From Siminovitchia sediminis (GTDB lineage Bacteria > Bacillota > Bacilli > Bacillales > Bacillaceae_C), in assembly GCF_042680885.1 (NCBI RefSeq), contig NZ_JBHUEO010000009.1, positions 9,376 to 73,375 on the forward strand: a stretch of 64,000 nt of DNA, in the 5' to 3' direction. The stretch's first letter is position 1; each line of letters starts with the position of its first letter. Below the pieces are notes generated by a model, which did no database searches, was not told the origin of the DNA, and saw only the letters and a list, made by a program, of their open reading frames with translations. The position numbers and the translations under genes were made by a program. Of this stretch, positions 35,111 to 43,184 are shown one piece after another.

Positions 35111-36106
35111 ATGAAAAAATGGATCGTTGGTTTGATCATGATGGGAGTGCTTGCCGGGTGCAGCGGGCAGGAAGAAGCTCCAAGTGATTCGGAAGACAAG
35201 GAACAAAGTCTGGAAAAAGTGTCCGTTGTGCTGGATTGGACGCCCAATACAAACCATACCGGTTTATATGCAGCACAGAACCAAGGGTTTTTTGAAGAAG
35301 AAGGATTGGATGTAGAGATTATCCTGCCTGGGGAATCCGGTACTGATCAGCTCGTGGCTTCAGGCAAGTCTGAATTTGGCGTCAGCTATCAGGAGGCCAT
35401 CACGGAAGCACGTGTTCAGGATGTACCGATCGTGTCGATCGGAGCGGTCATCCAGCACAATACTTCCGGATTTGCGTCACCTGCAGAAAAAAATATTGAG
35501 TCACCAAAGGACTTTGAGGGTAAAACTTATGGCGGCTGGGGGGCGCCTCTTGAAAAAGCAGTGATTGCTTCTTTGATGGATACTGAAGGAGCCGATGTTG
35601 AAAAAGTGGATATTGTCAACATGGGGGATACCGACTTTTTTACAGCTGTCCAAAGGGATATTGATTTTGCCTGGATTTATTATGCATGGACCGGAGTGGA
35701 AGCCGAACTCCGGGGTGAGGACCTCAACATGATTTACCTGACAGATTATTCGGACAAGCTGGATTACTATACTCCGGTGATTTCAACGAGTGAAAAAATG
35801 ATAGAAGAAAATCCCGAGACGGTCAGGGCTTTTATGGCTGCAGTGACAAAAGGCTATGAATTTGCCATCGAAGAACCGGAGAAAGCAGCGGATATTTTAA
35901 TTGAAGCTGTACCAGATTTAGATCCGGAACTCGTAAAAGAAAGCCAAAAATGGCTGGCTCCACGTTATCAGGATGATGCAGCCCGCTGGGGAGAGCAAAA
36001 AGCCGAAGTATGGCAAAATTATATGGATTGGATGCTCGATAAAGATCTGCTTGAAAAAGAAATTGACGTCAAACAAGCTTTTACCAATGAATTTTTACCC
36101 GAATAG
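35111..36106 (+). CDS. Thiamine-precursor ABC transporter substrate-binding lipoprotein (ThiY-like)
   Basis: 331 residues. Lipobox LAGC (Cys 17) and an NMT1/THI5-like domain opening VVLDWTPNTNHTGLYAAQNQGFF, characteristic of ThiY, the binder of formyl-aminopyrimidine-type HMP precursors. Placement behind a TPP riboswitch supports this. It would bind a pyrimidine moiety outside the cell for salvage into thiamine. Confidence 0.92.
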   Translation: MKKWIVGLIMMGVLAGCSGQEEAPSDSEDKEQSLEKVSVVLDWTPNTNHTGLYAAQNQGFFEEEGLDVEIILPGESGTDQLVASGKSEFGVSYQEAITEARVQDVPIVSIGAVIQHNTSGFASPAEKNIESPKDFEGKTYGGWGAPLEKAVIASLMDTEGADVEKVDIVNMGDTDFFTAVQRDIDFAWIYYAWTGVEAELRGEDLNMIYLTDYSDKLDYYTPVISTSEKMIEENPETVRAFMAAVTKGYEFAIEEPEKAADILIEAVPDLDPELVKESQKWLAPRYQDDAARWGEQKAEVWQNYMDWMLDKDLLEKEIDVKQAFTNEFLPE

Positions 36107-36119
36107 GAGGCAAGCCGGC

Positions 36120-36410
36120 ATGGCTGATACACTTGTAAGCATTCAGATAATCCCAAAGTCGAAGAATGGGGAAGATGTCATCCCGTATGTGGATGAAGCA
36201 ATCAAAGTGATTCAAGAGTCGGGCGTCAGGCACGAAGTGCATCCGCTGGAGACGACAATGGAAGGGGACTTTTCTGTCCTGATGGGAGTCATTCAGAAAA
36301 TGAATGAAAGAATGATTGAGCTGGGGAGTTCCAATGTCATTTCCCAAGTAAAAATACTGTACCAGCCGGATGGAATAACGATGGACCAGTTAACGGAGAA
36401 ATATCGATAA
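36120..36410 (+). CDS. Thiamine-binding family protein (MTH1187/UPF0045, YkoF-like domain)
   Basis: 96 residues, single domain with ferredoxin-like fold expected. Patterns SIQIIPKSKN at the N-terminus and HEVHPLETTMEGDF in the middle are those of the MTH1187/YkoF family, some members of which bind thiamine or HMP. Start ATG 36120 lies nine bases after GGAGG. It ends with the base that begins the permease gene (TAATG). Confidence 0.88.
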   Translation: MADTLVSIQIIPKSKNGEDVIPYVDEAIKVIQESGVRHEVHPLETTMEGDFSVLMGVIQKMNERMIELGSSNVISQVKILYQPDGITMDQLTEKYR

Positions 36411-37171
36411 TGGACAGGATCGCAAAAAAAGGATGGAGGCCGGCAGCGGTCCTCCTCCTTTTATTATGTATATGGGAAGTGGCGGTGAACATTCTCGATA
36501 TTCCAGGCTGGCTTCTTCCGGCACCGACCGTTATAGCATCGGAAGCCTCACAGGGATTTCAGGAACTGCTTCCGCACCTCCAGTCCACGGCAATGCTGGC
36601 TGTGGGCGGATTTATCATCGGCTGTTCCGTCGGGATATTGACTGCCGTCATCCTGCACCTTCTGCCGGGTGTGCAGGAATCAGTGTATCCGCTCCTGATC
36701 CTGTCGCAAAATGTACCGACGATCGTGTTGGCTCCGCTGCTCGTTATCTGGTTTGGCTTTGGACTGCTTCCCAAACTGATCGTGATCACTCTCGTCTGTT
36801 TCTTTCCTGTCACCGTTGCTGCCATGGACGGATTCCGGAACGTGCCGCCTGACATGAGACATTACATGCTAATGGCCGGTGCTTCCAAAATTCAGATGTT
36901 TACAAAGCTGGAATGGCCGTACGCCTTATCTTCCGTTTTTTCGGGATTGAAAATATCTGCTACATACAGCGTGATGGGAGCTGTAATTTCCGAGTGGCTT
37001 GGTGCAAAAAACGGGGTTGGCGTATATATGACGCTGGCTTCCTCCTCTTTTCGGACAGAGCGGGTGTTTGTAGCTATTTTTATAATTATGATCTTAAGCC
37101 TCCTGTTTTTTGCGATGATTTCTGCAGCCGAAGCTGCACTTGTCAAATGGAGAAGAAGGAAGGTCGAATAG
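36410..37171 (+). CDS. Thiamine-precursor ABC transporter permease (ThiX-like)
   Basis: 253 residues, about six membrane segments, BPD_transp_1 domain. Motifs WLLPAPTVIASE at the start, LVIWFGFGLLPKLIVI, and the EAA-like loop MAGASKIQMFTKLEWPYALSSVFSG. Partner of the ThiY-like and ThiZ-like proteins; start overlaps the preceding stop by one base. Confidence 0.9.
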   Translation: MDRIAKKGWRPAAVLLLLLCIWEVAVNILDIPGWLLPAPTVIASEASQGFQELLPHLQSTAMLAVGGFIIGCSVGILTAVILHLLPGVQESVYPLLILSQNVPTIVLAPLLVIWFGFGLLPKLIVITLVCFFPVTVAAMDGFRNVPPDMRHYMLMAGASKIQMFTKLEWPYALSSVFSGLKISATYSVMGAVISEWLGAKNGVGVYMTLASSSFRTERVFVAIFIIMILSLLFFAMISAAEAALVKWRRRKVE

Positions 37172-37927
37172 ATGAGTCATTTGAAAATCAGGCATCTGAC
37201 CAAAAGCTTTGCGGGAAAAGAAGTGCTCAAAGATATTCAACTGCATGTGGCAGAAGGGGAATTTGTTACAATTCTGGGACCTTCCGGAAGCGGGAAAAGT
37301 ACGCTGTTCCATTTGATCGGCGGATTGCTTGCACCTGACGGTGGGGGTATTTTTTTGGATGGGAAAGAAATTACGGGAGAGCGCGGACACATCAGCTACA
37401 TGCCTCAGCAGCATTCTCTCTTCCCGTGGAGAAGCATTTTACAAAACGTCCTGCTGGGTCAGGAGATTACCGGGCAAAAAGATGAACAGCGTGCGATGGC
37501 AATGATTGATAAAGCGGGCCTATCCGGCTATGAACATGAGCTGCCGGATGCCTTGTCGGGCGGGATGAAACAGCGGGCTGCTTTTATCCGCGCGTTGTTA
37601 AGTCCGCAGCCGCTGATATTGCTGGATGAGCCTTTTTCCGCCCTGGATGATTTTACCCGTCAGGATATGCAGCAGTGGCTGCAATCTATCTGGATGGAAT
37701 ACAAAAAGACGATTTTATTTATCACCCATAATATTGAAGAAGCGCTTTTTCTATCAGACCGGATCATTATTTTATCAACGAAGCCCGCATCCGTTAGGAA
37801 GGAGTTCACTCTTCCTTTTGATTGGCCCCGGCCAAAAGAGCTCGTTTTTTCAAAAGAATTTTTTGAGTGGAAACAGGAAATCGGCAGCTGGATTGTCAGG
37901 GAAAAAAGCAGAGGGGGAGCAGAGTGA
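37172..37927 (+). CDS. Thiamine-precursor ABC transporter ATP-binding protein (ThiZ-like)
   Basis: 251 residues. Walker A GPSGSGKST near residue 37, Q-loop MPQQHSLFPW, signature LSGGMKQRAAFIRA near 130, Walker B LILLDEPFSALDD, switch His in ITHNIEEA. Belongs to the nitrate/sulfonate/taurine type that also serves HMP precursors; the riboswitch decides for thiamine. Confidence 0.92.
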   Translation: MSHLKIRHLTKSFAGKEVLKDIQLHVAEGEFVTILGPSGSGKSTLFHLIGGLLAPDGGGIFLDGKEITGERGHISYMPQQHSLFPWRSILQNVLLGQEITGQKDEQRAMAMIDKAGLSGYEHELPDALSGGMKQRAAFIRALLSPQPLILLDEPFSALDDFTRQDMQQWLQSIWMEYKKTILFITHNIEEALFLSDRIIILSTKPASVRKEFTLPFDWPRPKELVFSKEFFEWKQEIGSWIVREKSRGGAE

Positions 37928-38709
37928 AGCCAATCATTGATGCCCATATCCATTTGGATTTGTATGAGGCTGCGGAGATAGAGGAGATCATGGCCGGTTT
38001 GGAGAATGCACAATGTACAGATGTCATATCGGTCTCTTATCATTTGGATTCGTGCAGGATTAATTTACAGCTGGCAGAGACATACCATCAAGTCCGGCCG
38101 GCATTCGGATTTCATCCGGAGCAGGAACTCCCGTCAGACCATGAGATTTCGCAGCTGTTTTCATGGATGGAAAATCATGCAGAAGATATGGTGGCGGTTG
38201 GAGAAGTCGGCTTGCCTTATTACATGCGAATGGAGCAGGGGGCTGGCTTTTCACTCCAGGGCTATATGGAGCTCCTCGAAGAATTTATTAAGGGAGCCAA
38301 GCGTTGGAATAAGCCCATTGTCCTGCATGCTGTGTATGATGATGCACCTGCTGCTTGTGATTTGTTAGAAAAACATGGAGTGAAAAAGGCGCATTTTCAT
38401 TGGTTTAAAGGTGATGCCCCAACCACTGAGCGCATCGCTGAAAATGGCTGGTTTATATCAGTCACGCCTGATGTGCTTTATGAGCAGGAAATCCGGGGAC
38501 TCGTACAGCGGTATCCATTAAAACAAATGATGGTAGAAACGGATGGGCCCTGGCGGTTTGAAGGGATTTTCTCCGGAAAAATGACCCATCCGCGTATGAT
38601 CCACCAGTCGGTGGACCAGATCTCCTCGATCAAGGGTTGTCCTCCAGAGGCTGTGTATCAGACTTTGTACGCAAATACAAAGGAATTTTACCGCTTAAAC
38701 GGCAGGTGA
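37924..38709 (+). CDS. TatD family metal-dependent hydrolase
   Basis: 261 residues. Metal-site motifs DAHIHLD at residues 5-11, GFHPEQE near 60, VGEVGLPYY near 93, VLHAVYDDA near 136 and VETDGPW near 205. Start GTG 37924 overlaps the ATPase stop (GTGA), so it belongs to the riboswitch-controlled operon, which hints at a hydrolytic step on a thiamine degradation product. This link is inference; TatD relatives are otherwise nucleases or amidohydrolase-like. Confidence 0.82.
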   Translation: MKPIIDAHIHLDLYEAAEIEEIMAGLENAQCTDVISVSYHLDSCRINLQLAETYHQVRPAFGFHPEQELPSDHEISQLFSWMENHAEDMVAVGEVGLPYYMRMEQGAGFSLQGYMELLEEFIKGAKRWNKPIVLHAVYDDAPAACDLLEKHGVKKAHFHWFKGDAPTTERIAENGWFISVTPDVLYEQEIRGLVQRYPLKQMMVETDGPWRFEGIFSGKMTHPRMIHQSVDQISSIKGCPPEAVYQTLYANTKEFYRLNGR

Positions 38710-38767
38710 GCATGTTTTAACCTCCCATTTAACGGAAAAAGAACAGTAAAGAAGTGGAGGGATAAAT

Positions 38768-38989
38768 ATGGAATCAAAATCTGCCCAAGATCAGATTGAC
38801 AGAGCTAAAGCACTAAAGGAACGGAACAACAAAGAAGAAGCCTTTTATAGAGATAAAGAGAAGCAGGCACAGCGTGACCAGCTCGTCATGCCTGTGGATG
38901 ATGTCTCCAATGAATTATTGGAGAAACAGGAGAAATATGAAAACGACAAGGACGCTACCTATCAGCCGCGGGATTTGGAAGATGAATAA
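38768..38989 (+). CDS. Small highly charged protein of unknown function
   Basis: 73 residues, mostly Lys, Glu, Asp and Gln, probably helical or unstructured. Good ribosome site GTGGAGGG before ATG and a terminator right after the stop show a real gene. I do not recognise the family. Confidence 0.7.
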   Translation: MESKSAQDQIDRAKALKERNNKEEAFYRDKEKQAQRDQLVMPVDDVSNELLEKQEKYENDKDATYQPRDLEDE

Positions 38990-38997
38990 ATGGAAAA

Positions 38998-39025
38998 AAC
39001 TGACCGTACGCCGGTCAGTTTTTTT
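38998..39025 (+). terminator. Terminator after the small charged protein gene
   Basis: AACTGACCG (38998-39006) pairs with CGGTCAGTT (39012-39020), followed by a run of T. Confidence 0.9.
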
Positions 39026-39105
39026 ATGGTTGATTATGGTTGAAGTTTCTTAAAGGTCCTCGACGGCAAAAGCGTAAGACAGTACTATCCACGGAAGTCC
39101 TGAGT

Positions 39106-39132
39106 TTTGCCGATATATGCAAACTCGGCAAA
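39106..39132 (-). other. Hairpin downstream of wrbA
   Basis: TTTGCCGA (39106-39113) and TCGGCAAA (39125-39132) are perfect inverted repeats just past the wrbA stop codon. No T-run follows on the minus strand, so termination is uncertain. Confidence 0.4.
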
Positions 39133-39137
39133 TCCCC

Positions 39138-39749
39138 TTACCGGCTTCCGTTTTTCATCCACTCTGCTACGGTAATTGTACGTTTTGCCTGATGTTTGAC
39201 TGCACCTTCCACGTTTTCTATCATATTGCCGTCCTGATCAACAGAAACACTTGTCCCATAAGGATTCCCGCCAGCTTCAAAGAGAACAGGGTCTGTGTAA
39301 CCAGGTGGTGCAACGATCGCACCCCAATGGTACATGGTCGTATACAAGGAAAGGATCGTAGCCTCTTGTCCGCCATGGGGGTTTTGGGCAGAAGACATGG
39401 CGCTGACGACTTTGTTTGCCAATTTTCCCTGAGCCCAGAGTCCTCCCTGTGTATCAAGGAACTGCTTCATTTGGCTTGCAACATTTCCAAAACGTGTCGG
39501 TACACTGAAAATGATGGCATCTGCCCACTCCAGGTCGTCCGAAGTGGCTTCAGGGACATTTTGCGTTGCCTCTACATGAGCTTTCCATGCCGGGTTGGAC
39601 TCAATGGCTGCCTGCGGAGCCAGTTCAGGCACCTTTAACAGTTTAACCTCCGCACCAGCATCTTTTCCGGCTTCTTCAGCCCATTGGGCCAATTGATAGT
39701 TTGTTCCGGTTGAGCTGTAATAGATGACTGCCAGTTTAATATTGGGCAT
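39138..39749 (-). CDS. wrbA: NAD(P)H:quinone oxidoreductase, type IV (WrbA)
   Basis: 203 residues, flavodoxin-like fold. FMN-binding YYSSTGTNYQLAQ near residue 10, PTRFGNVASQMKQFLD near 85 and S-S-A-Q-N-P-H-G-G-Q-E near 120 are WrbA signatures. Reduces quinones in two-electron steps. Start ATG 39749 lies after AAGGAGGAGA; the upstream frame to 39782 is not used. Lies near, but not in, the mhq-like operon, which has a related detoxification role. Confidence 0.92.
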   Translation of the reverse strand: MPNIKLAVIYYSSTGTNYQLAQWAEEAGKDAGAEVKLLKVPELAPQAAIESNPAWKAHVEATQNVPEATSDDLEWADAIIFSVPTRFGNVASQMKQFLDTQGGLWAQGKLANKVVSAMSSAQNPHGGQEATILSLYTTMYHWGAIVAPPGYTDPVLFEAGGNPYGTSVSVDQDGNMIENVEGAVKHQAKRTITVAEWMKNGSR

Positions 39750-39904
39750 ACCAATCTCCTCCTTGAACGTTGTACACGTCATGTTTTCCCTTTTTACATA
39801 AACTCAACCCACTTTTATGCAGGGGCTGTTAAACATTCATGTTGTTCATTTTCAAAAGCAGTGAAACCCTCAGTTATCAAGAGGTCCTAACGCTGCATAT
39901 GAAA

Positions 39905-40152
39905 TTAATTGAATGAACAGGCAATGCCTATAAAATTGAAAGTGATGCCTGCGGCTGCTAATTTCATCCCCTTTTGCCTGCGTTTTTTCGTTTCTCTTCA
40001 GCCTGTCATCCCAAGTAATAGCCCGGCTGTACTAAGAATCGCCCCAAATCCTATTAGAAACATCTGAAAATGGATACAATGGCCATAAGCAACGAACCTG
40101 TCATTTTTCCATTTAGTTCTTTATCGGCTGGGGATGCTTGGGTTTCTAACAA
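39905..40152 (-). pseudogene. Small membrane protein pseudogene (DUF4190-like)
   Basis: Read on the minus strand from TTG 40152, which follows GGGGGAGG, a frame encodes MLETQASPADKELNG and a hydrophobic start, then breaks at about 40064 by loss of one base. The next frame continues with a second hydrophobic stretch (GFGAILSTAGLLLGM), meets TGA at 39998, and carries on in frame with a basic KKRRQKG loop and a third hydrophobic part to TAA 39905. The rejoined product of about 83 residues has the layout of DUF4190-type small membrane proteins. The assignment is by pattern only. Confidence 0.5.
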
Positions 40153-40317
40153 AAGCTTTGTCCTCCCCCTGATTGCACAAACGCTTTTTGCTTACATTGA
40201 ATTTCTAAACAGTCCTTTTGACAGATGCAAACGATCGGAGGATAACATACGAAATATGAAACATCTCCACGGTATCCAAACCCAATAGGCAGACGGACCG
40301 GGCCCTTTATGTAAAAA

Positions 40318-40341
40318 AAGGCCTCTCTTTAGGCCTTCTTT
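40318..40341. terminator. Bidirectional terminator
   Basis: AAGGCCT (40318-40324) pairs with AGGCCTT (40331-40337), with A-rich sequence on the left and T-rich on the right, just beyond the end of the minus-strand mhq-like operon. Confidence 0.8.
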
Positions 40342-40345
40342 TGCT

Positions 40346-40954
40346 TCATGAGCGGTAAATGTTTTTATACCATGATGCTGCTGCTTGAACTTCTGTCATA
40401 GTCAATTGGTGTCCGTTTGATTCCCAATGAATGGACACATTGGCCGAAGCGCCTTCCAGCAGGTCTTGAAGCTCCGAAGATTCAGCCGGAGGGCACATGG
40501 GATCGTTTTCTCCCGCTGCAATAAATATGGATGTTCCACTTAGATCCGGAAGCTTTATTCCTCTTCTCGGCACCATCGGGTGATGTAATATGGCTCCGCT
40601 CAGGGCATCTTTATAATGGAATAATAGGCTTGCAGCAATATTGGCCCCATTGGAATAACCGATGGCAACGGCCCGTTTGCGGTCAAAACCATATTTTTCT
40701 GAGGCCTCCCCTAAAAATTCATAAAGCTCCTGTGTACGAAAAATTAAATCCTGCTCATCAAAAACCCCTTCAGCCAGCCTGCGGAAGAAGCGGGGCATGC
40801 CGTTTTCGAGAACATTACCGCGCACACTTAAAACAGAGGCGTCTTTGTCAACAATTTCTGCCAGCGGAAGCAGGTCTTTTTCTGTTCCTCCTGTTCCGTG
40901 CAAAAGAAGCAAGGTTGGGCTAGAGCTGTTTCCTTCTTTAAAAATATGTTTCAT
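40346..40954 (-). CDS. mhqD: Alpha/beta hydrolase, MhqD-like carboxylesterase
   Basis: 202 residues. Oxyanion region LLLHGTGGTEKD near residue 18, nucleophile G-Y-S-N-G near 98, acid in AGENDPMCPP near 150, and His in NGHQLT near 182. Same family as MhqD/YodD of B. subtilis, induced by methylhydroquinone and catechol. Last gene of a four-gene minus-strand operon led by a MarR regulator. Confidence 0.85.
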   Translation of the reverse strand: MKHIFKEGNSSSPTLLLLHGTGGTEKDLLPLAEIVDKDASVLSVRGNVLENGMPRFFRRLAEGVFDEQDLIFRTQELYEFLGEASEKYGFDRKRAVAIGYSNGANIAASLLFHYKDALSGAILHHPMVPRRGIKLPDLSGTSIFIAAGENDPMCPPAESSELQDLLEGASANVSIHWESNGHQLTMTEVQAAASWYKNIYRS

Positions 40955-40972
40955 GTTGATCTCCTTTTTCGG

Positions 40973-41587
40973 TTATTTGGGTCTTTCTATCTCAAAGTTT
41001 TTTCCGATGTTTGCATAACTGTTTCCTGCCAATCGGGAGACGGCCCCCAATGCGTCCGGATCAATTTTGCAGTGGTCATAGTATACTTGGTCATCAATAT
41101 GGAATTGGACAATTTTCCCTATGATCAGATCTGTACCGGCGGTAATTCCGTCACCGCCCAATTCAATCAGCTGTTCAAGTACACATTCCATGCGGACTTT
41201 GGCTTCCTGAATTCCCGGTACTGAAATCTTGCTGCTTTTCACTGCGGTTAACTGTGCGGTCTCTACCTCACTTTGATCGGGAGGAAGGGAGGCTGCTGTT
41301 TCATTAATCGGATGTACATTTTGCTGATCGACGATATGAACAACAAATTCTTTCCGTTCCTGTATGTTGCGGGCTGTGTCTTTCGGTTCACCTTTCTTCC
41401 GCTGGACAGATACAGAAATCAGCGGAGGATTGGAAGATACAATATTAAAATAACTGTATGGGGCGCCATTGAGGGTCCCATCCTTTGCCTGGCTTGTCAC
41501 AAATGCAATCGGCCGCGGTATAATGCTGCCGGTCATCAGCTTGTAATTATCTCTTTCGCTGTTTTGGGTCGGATCGATGGATATCAC
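40973..41587 (-). CDS. Flavin reductase family protein (FMN-binding split barrel)
   Basis: 204 residues. N-terminal LMTGSIIPRPIAFVTS and the NGAPYSYFNIVSSNPPLI stretch mark the flavin reductase/FMN-binding split-barrel family (YwrF-like). It could supply reduced flavin or act itself on quinone adducts. Directly follows the dioxygenase gene. Confidence 0.85.
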   Translation of the reverse strand: MISIDPTQNSERDNYKLMTGSIIPRPIAFVTSQAKDGTLNGAPYSYFNIVSSNPPLISVSVQRKKGEPKDTARNIQERKEFVVHIVDQQNVHPINETAASLPPDQSEVETAQLTAVKSSKISVPGIQEAKVRMECVLEQLIELGGDGITAGTDLIIGKIVQFHIDDQVYYDHCKIDPDALGAVSRLAGNSYANIGKNFEIERPK

Positions 41588-42541
41588 TCAATCTGCCTCC
41601 TTCTTATCCAGCTTTCTTACTTTAATGGGGATCAATTCTCTTTCCAGTCTTTCACGATACTTTTCATATTGAGGAGGAAGTTTCAGTTCTTTGCCCATCG
41701 CTTCATAGGGTTCATCAATCGCAAATCCTGGAGGATCCGTTGCAATTTCAAATAAAATATTCCCTCTTTCCCTGAAATAGATGGCGTTAAAATAGTTGCG
41801 GTCCCGCACAGATGTAACGCTGTACCCGTGTTCTGCAATGTATTTCTGCCAGTCCAGCTGGTCTTCATCGTCCACGGCGCGCCAGGCAATATGGTGGACG
41901 GTACCGACGCCCATTTGACCCGGTCCGCCGGCTGAAGCTTTCAAGTCGATAACATTTCCGATATCAGCTGAAGAGCGGAAACGGATCAAGCCATTCTCTT
42001 CTCCGATTTTTTCCAGCCCCATGATGTTTTCCAGCAGCTGAGCAGTACTTGCCGGATTGGAAGAGTTTAATGAAGCTCCGGCAAATCCCTTGATCGCCAC
42101 ATCAGGGCCTATACCATCAAATGTCCATGTGTTCGGCTCTCCCGCTTTTCGCTCAACTAATTCCAGCTGAAGGCCCTGGGGATCGGAGAAAGTAAGAACC
42201 TTCTCGCCAAAGCGCTCCTTTTCGTTAAAAGAGAGTTTAAACTTCTGCAGTCTTGCTCTCCAGAAGGGAAGAGTACCTTCCGGCACTGCATAACTTGTGA
42301 CACCTACCATGCCGTCTCCGGTTTTTCCCGGATAAGCTCCGGCCCATGGGAAAAATGTAATGATGGTACCGGGATGTCCGCCCTCATCTCCAAAGTATAG
42401 GTGGTAAGTCCCGGGATCGTCGAAATTAATTGTTTTTTTAATGAGTCGCAACCCCAGAACTCCTGCATAAAAATCAACGTTTTCCTGCGGTTGTCCCACA
42501 ATGGCTGTAATATGGTGAATACCTGCTGTGCTTTTGCTCAT
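41588..42541 (-). CDS. mhqO: VOC family ring-cleaving dioxygenase, MhqO-like
   Basis: 317 residues, two glyoxalase/VOC domains (about residues 5-130 and 150-280). The start GIHHITAIVGQPQENVDFYAGVLGLRL and VHHIAWRAVDD give the metal-binding histidines. Homologous to MhqA/MhqO, hydroquinone dioxygenases of bacilli. Overlaps the mhqR-like gene by four bases. Confidence 0.88.
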   Translation of the reverse strand: MSKSTAGIHHITAIVGQPQENVDFYAGVLGLRLIKKTINFDDPGTYHLYFGDEGGHPGTIITFFPWAGAYPGKTGDGMVGVTSYAVPEGTLPFWRARLQKFKLSFNEKERFGEKVLTFSDPQGLQLELVERKAGEPNTWTFDGIGPDVAIKGFAGASLNSSNPASTAQLLENIMGLEKIGEENGLIRFRSSADIGNVIDLKASAGGPGQMGVGTVHHIAWRAVDDEDQLDWQKYIAEHGYSVTSVRDRNYFNAIYFRERGNILFEIATDPPGFAIDEPYEAMGKELKLPPQYEKYRERLERELIPIKVRKLDKKEAD

Positions 42542-42987
42542 GATTTTGGCTCCTTTCCTGTTTCACTTGCCTGATGTCCAACTTTTTTCAAAAGTCCAAT
42601 CAGCCTTTCTTTTTCCTCTTCCAATAAATTCCCAAACAGGTGCTTAATGAATCGCTGATGTTCAGGAAAGACCTTTTTCATAAACTCCTCTCCTGCATCT
42701 GTCAGAATAACATGGACAACCCTTCGGTCATCAGGGCATGGCCTGCGGTCGAGCATCCCTTTTTTCTCCAGTTTATCAATGACATACGTTATGGAACCGC
42801 TGGCGATGAGTACCTTGCTGCAAATTTGCCGAACGGTCATGGGTCCTTTATGAAAGAGGGCCTCCAACACTACAAATTCCGAATGGTTCAACCCGTAGCG
42901 AATCATATCCTGTTTGACTCTTTCTTGTATCGACTTAGCAGCTTTCATCAAGATAACAAAAGCTTTTAAGGACGAATCCTGCCCCAT
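42538..42987 (-). CDS. mhqR: MarR family regulator, MhqR-like
   Basis: 149 residues, winged helix with MTVRQICSKVLIASGSITYVIDKLEKKGML at about residues 52-80 and wing C-P-D-D-R-R. In B. subtilis MhqR represses genes for quinone and catechol resistance. Leading its own operon with MhqO- and MhqD-like genes here supports the same role and autoregulation. Start ATG 42987 after GGAGG. Confidence 0.85.
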   Translation of the reverse strand: MGQDSSLKAFVILMKAAKSIQERVKQDMIRYGLNHSEFVVLEALFHKGPMTVRQICSKVLIASGSITYVIDKLEKKGMLDRRPCPDDRRVVHVILTDAGEEFMKKVFPEHQRFIKHLFGNLLEEEKERLIGLLKKVGHQASETGKEPKS

Positions 42988-43021
42988 CAGGAAAACCTCC
43001 GGTATATATTTTTAATTCATA

Positions 43022-43069
43022 TATCCTGAATTGAGAATAATTTACCTTTCATTTCTCGAATTGTCAATT
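43022..43069. promoter_or_regulatory. Two candidate MhqR operators
   Basis: TATCCTGAATTGAGAATA (43022-43039) and TTTCTCGAATTGTCAATT (43052-43069) both resemble the palindromic MhqR box ATCTCGAATTCGAGAT around the same GAATT core. They are 30 bases apart, in the divergent region between the mhqR-like gene and brnQ. Confidence 0.5.
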
Positions 43070-43184
43070 ATCCAAACTTGTAAAGTATTCCTGGAATTGA
43101 ATCTGAGTCCTAAATAGAGTAAGATAATAAAGTCTTCTTTATCAATTTTCGACAAATTGCTACTTTTATTTGGAGGAATGATTT

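Noticed and set aside
39117..39638. Plus-strand frame of 173 residues
   Set aside because: Antisense to wrbA, cysteine-rich noise, no ribosome site.
40070..40288. Plus-strand frame of 72 residues
   Set aside because: No ribosome site, no coding character, and it lies opposite a better-supported minus-strand pseudogene.
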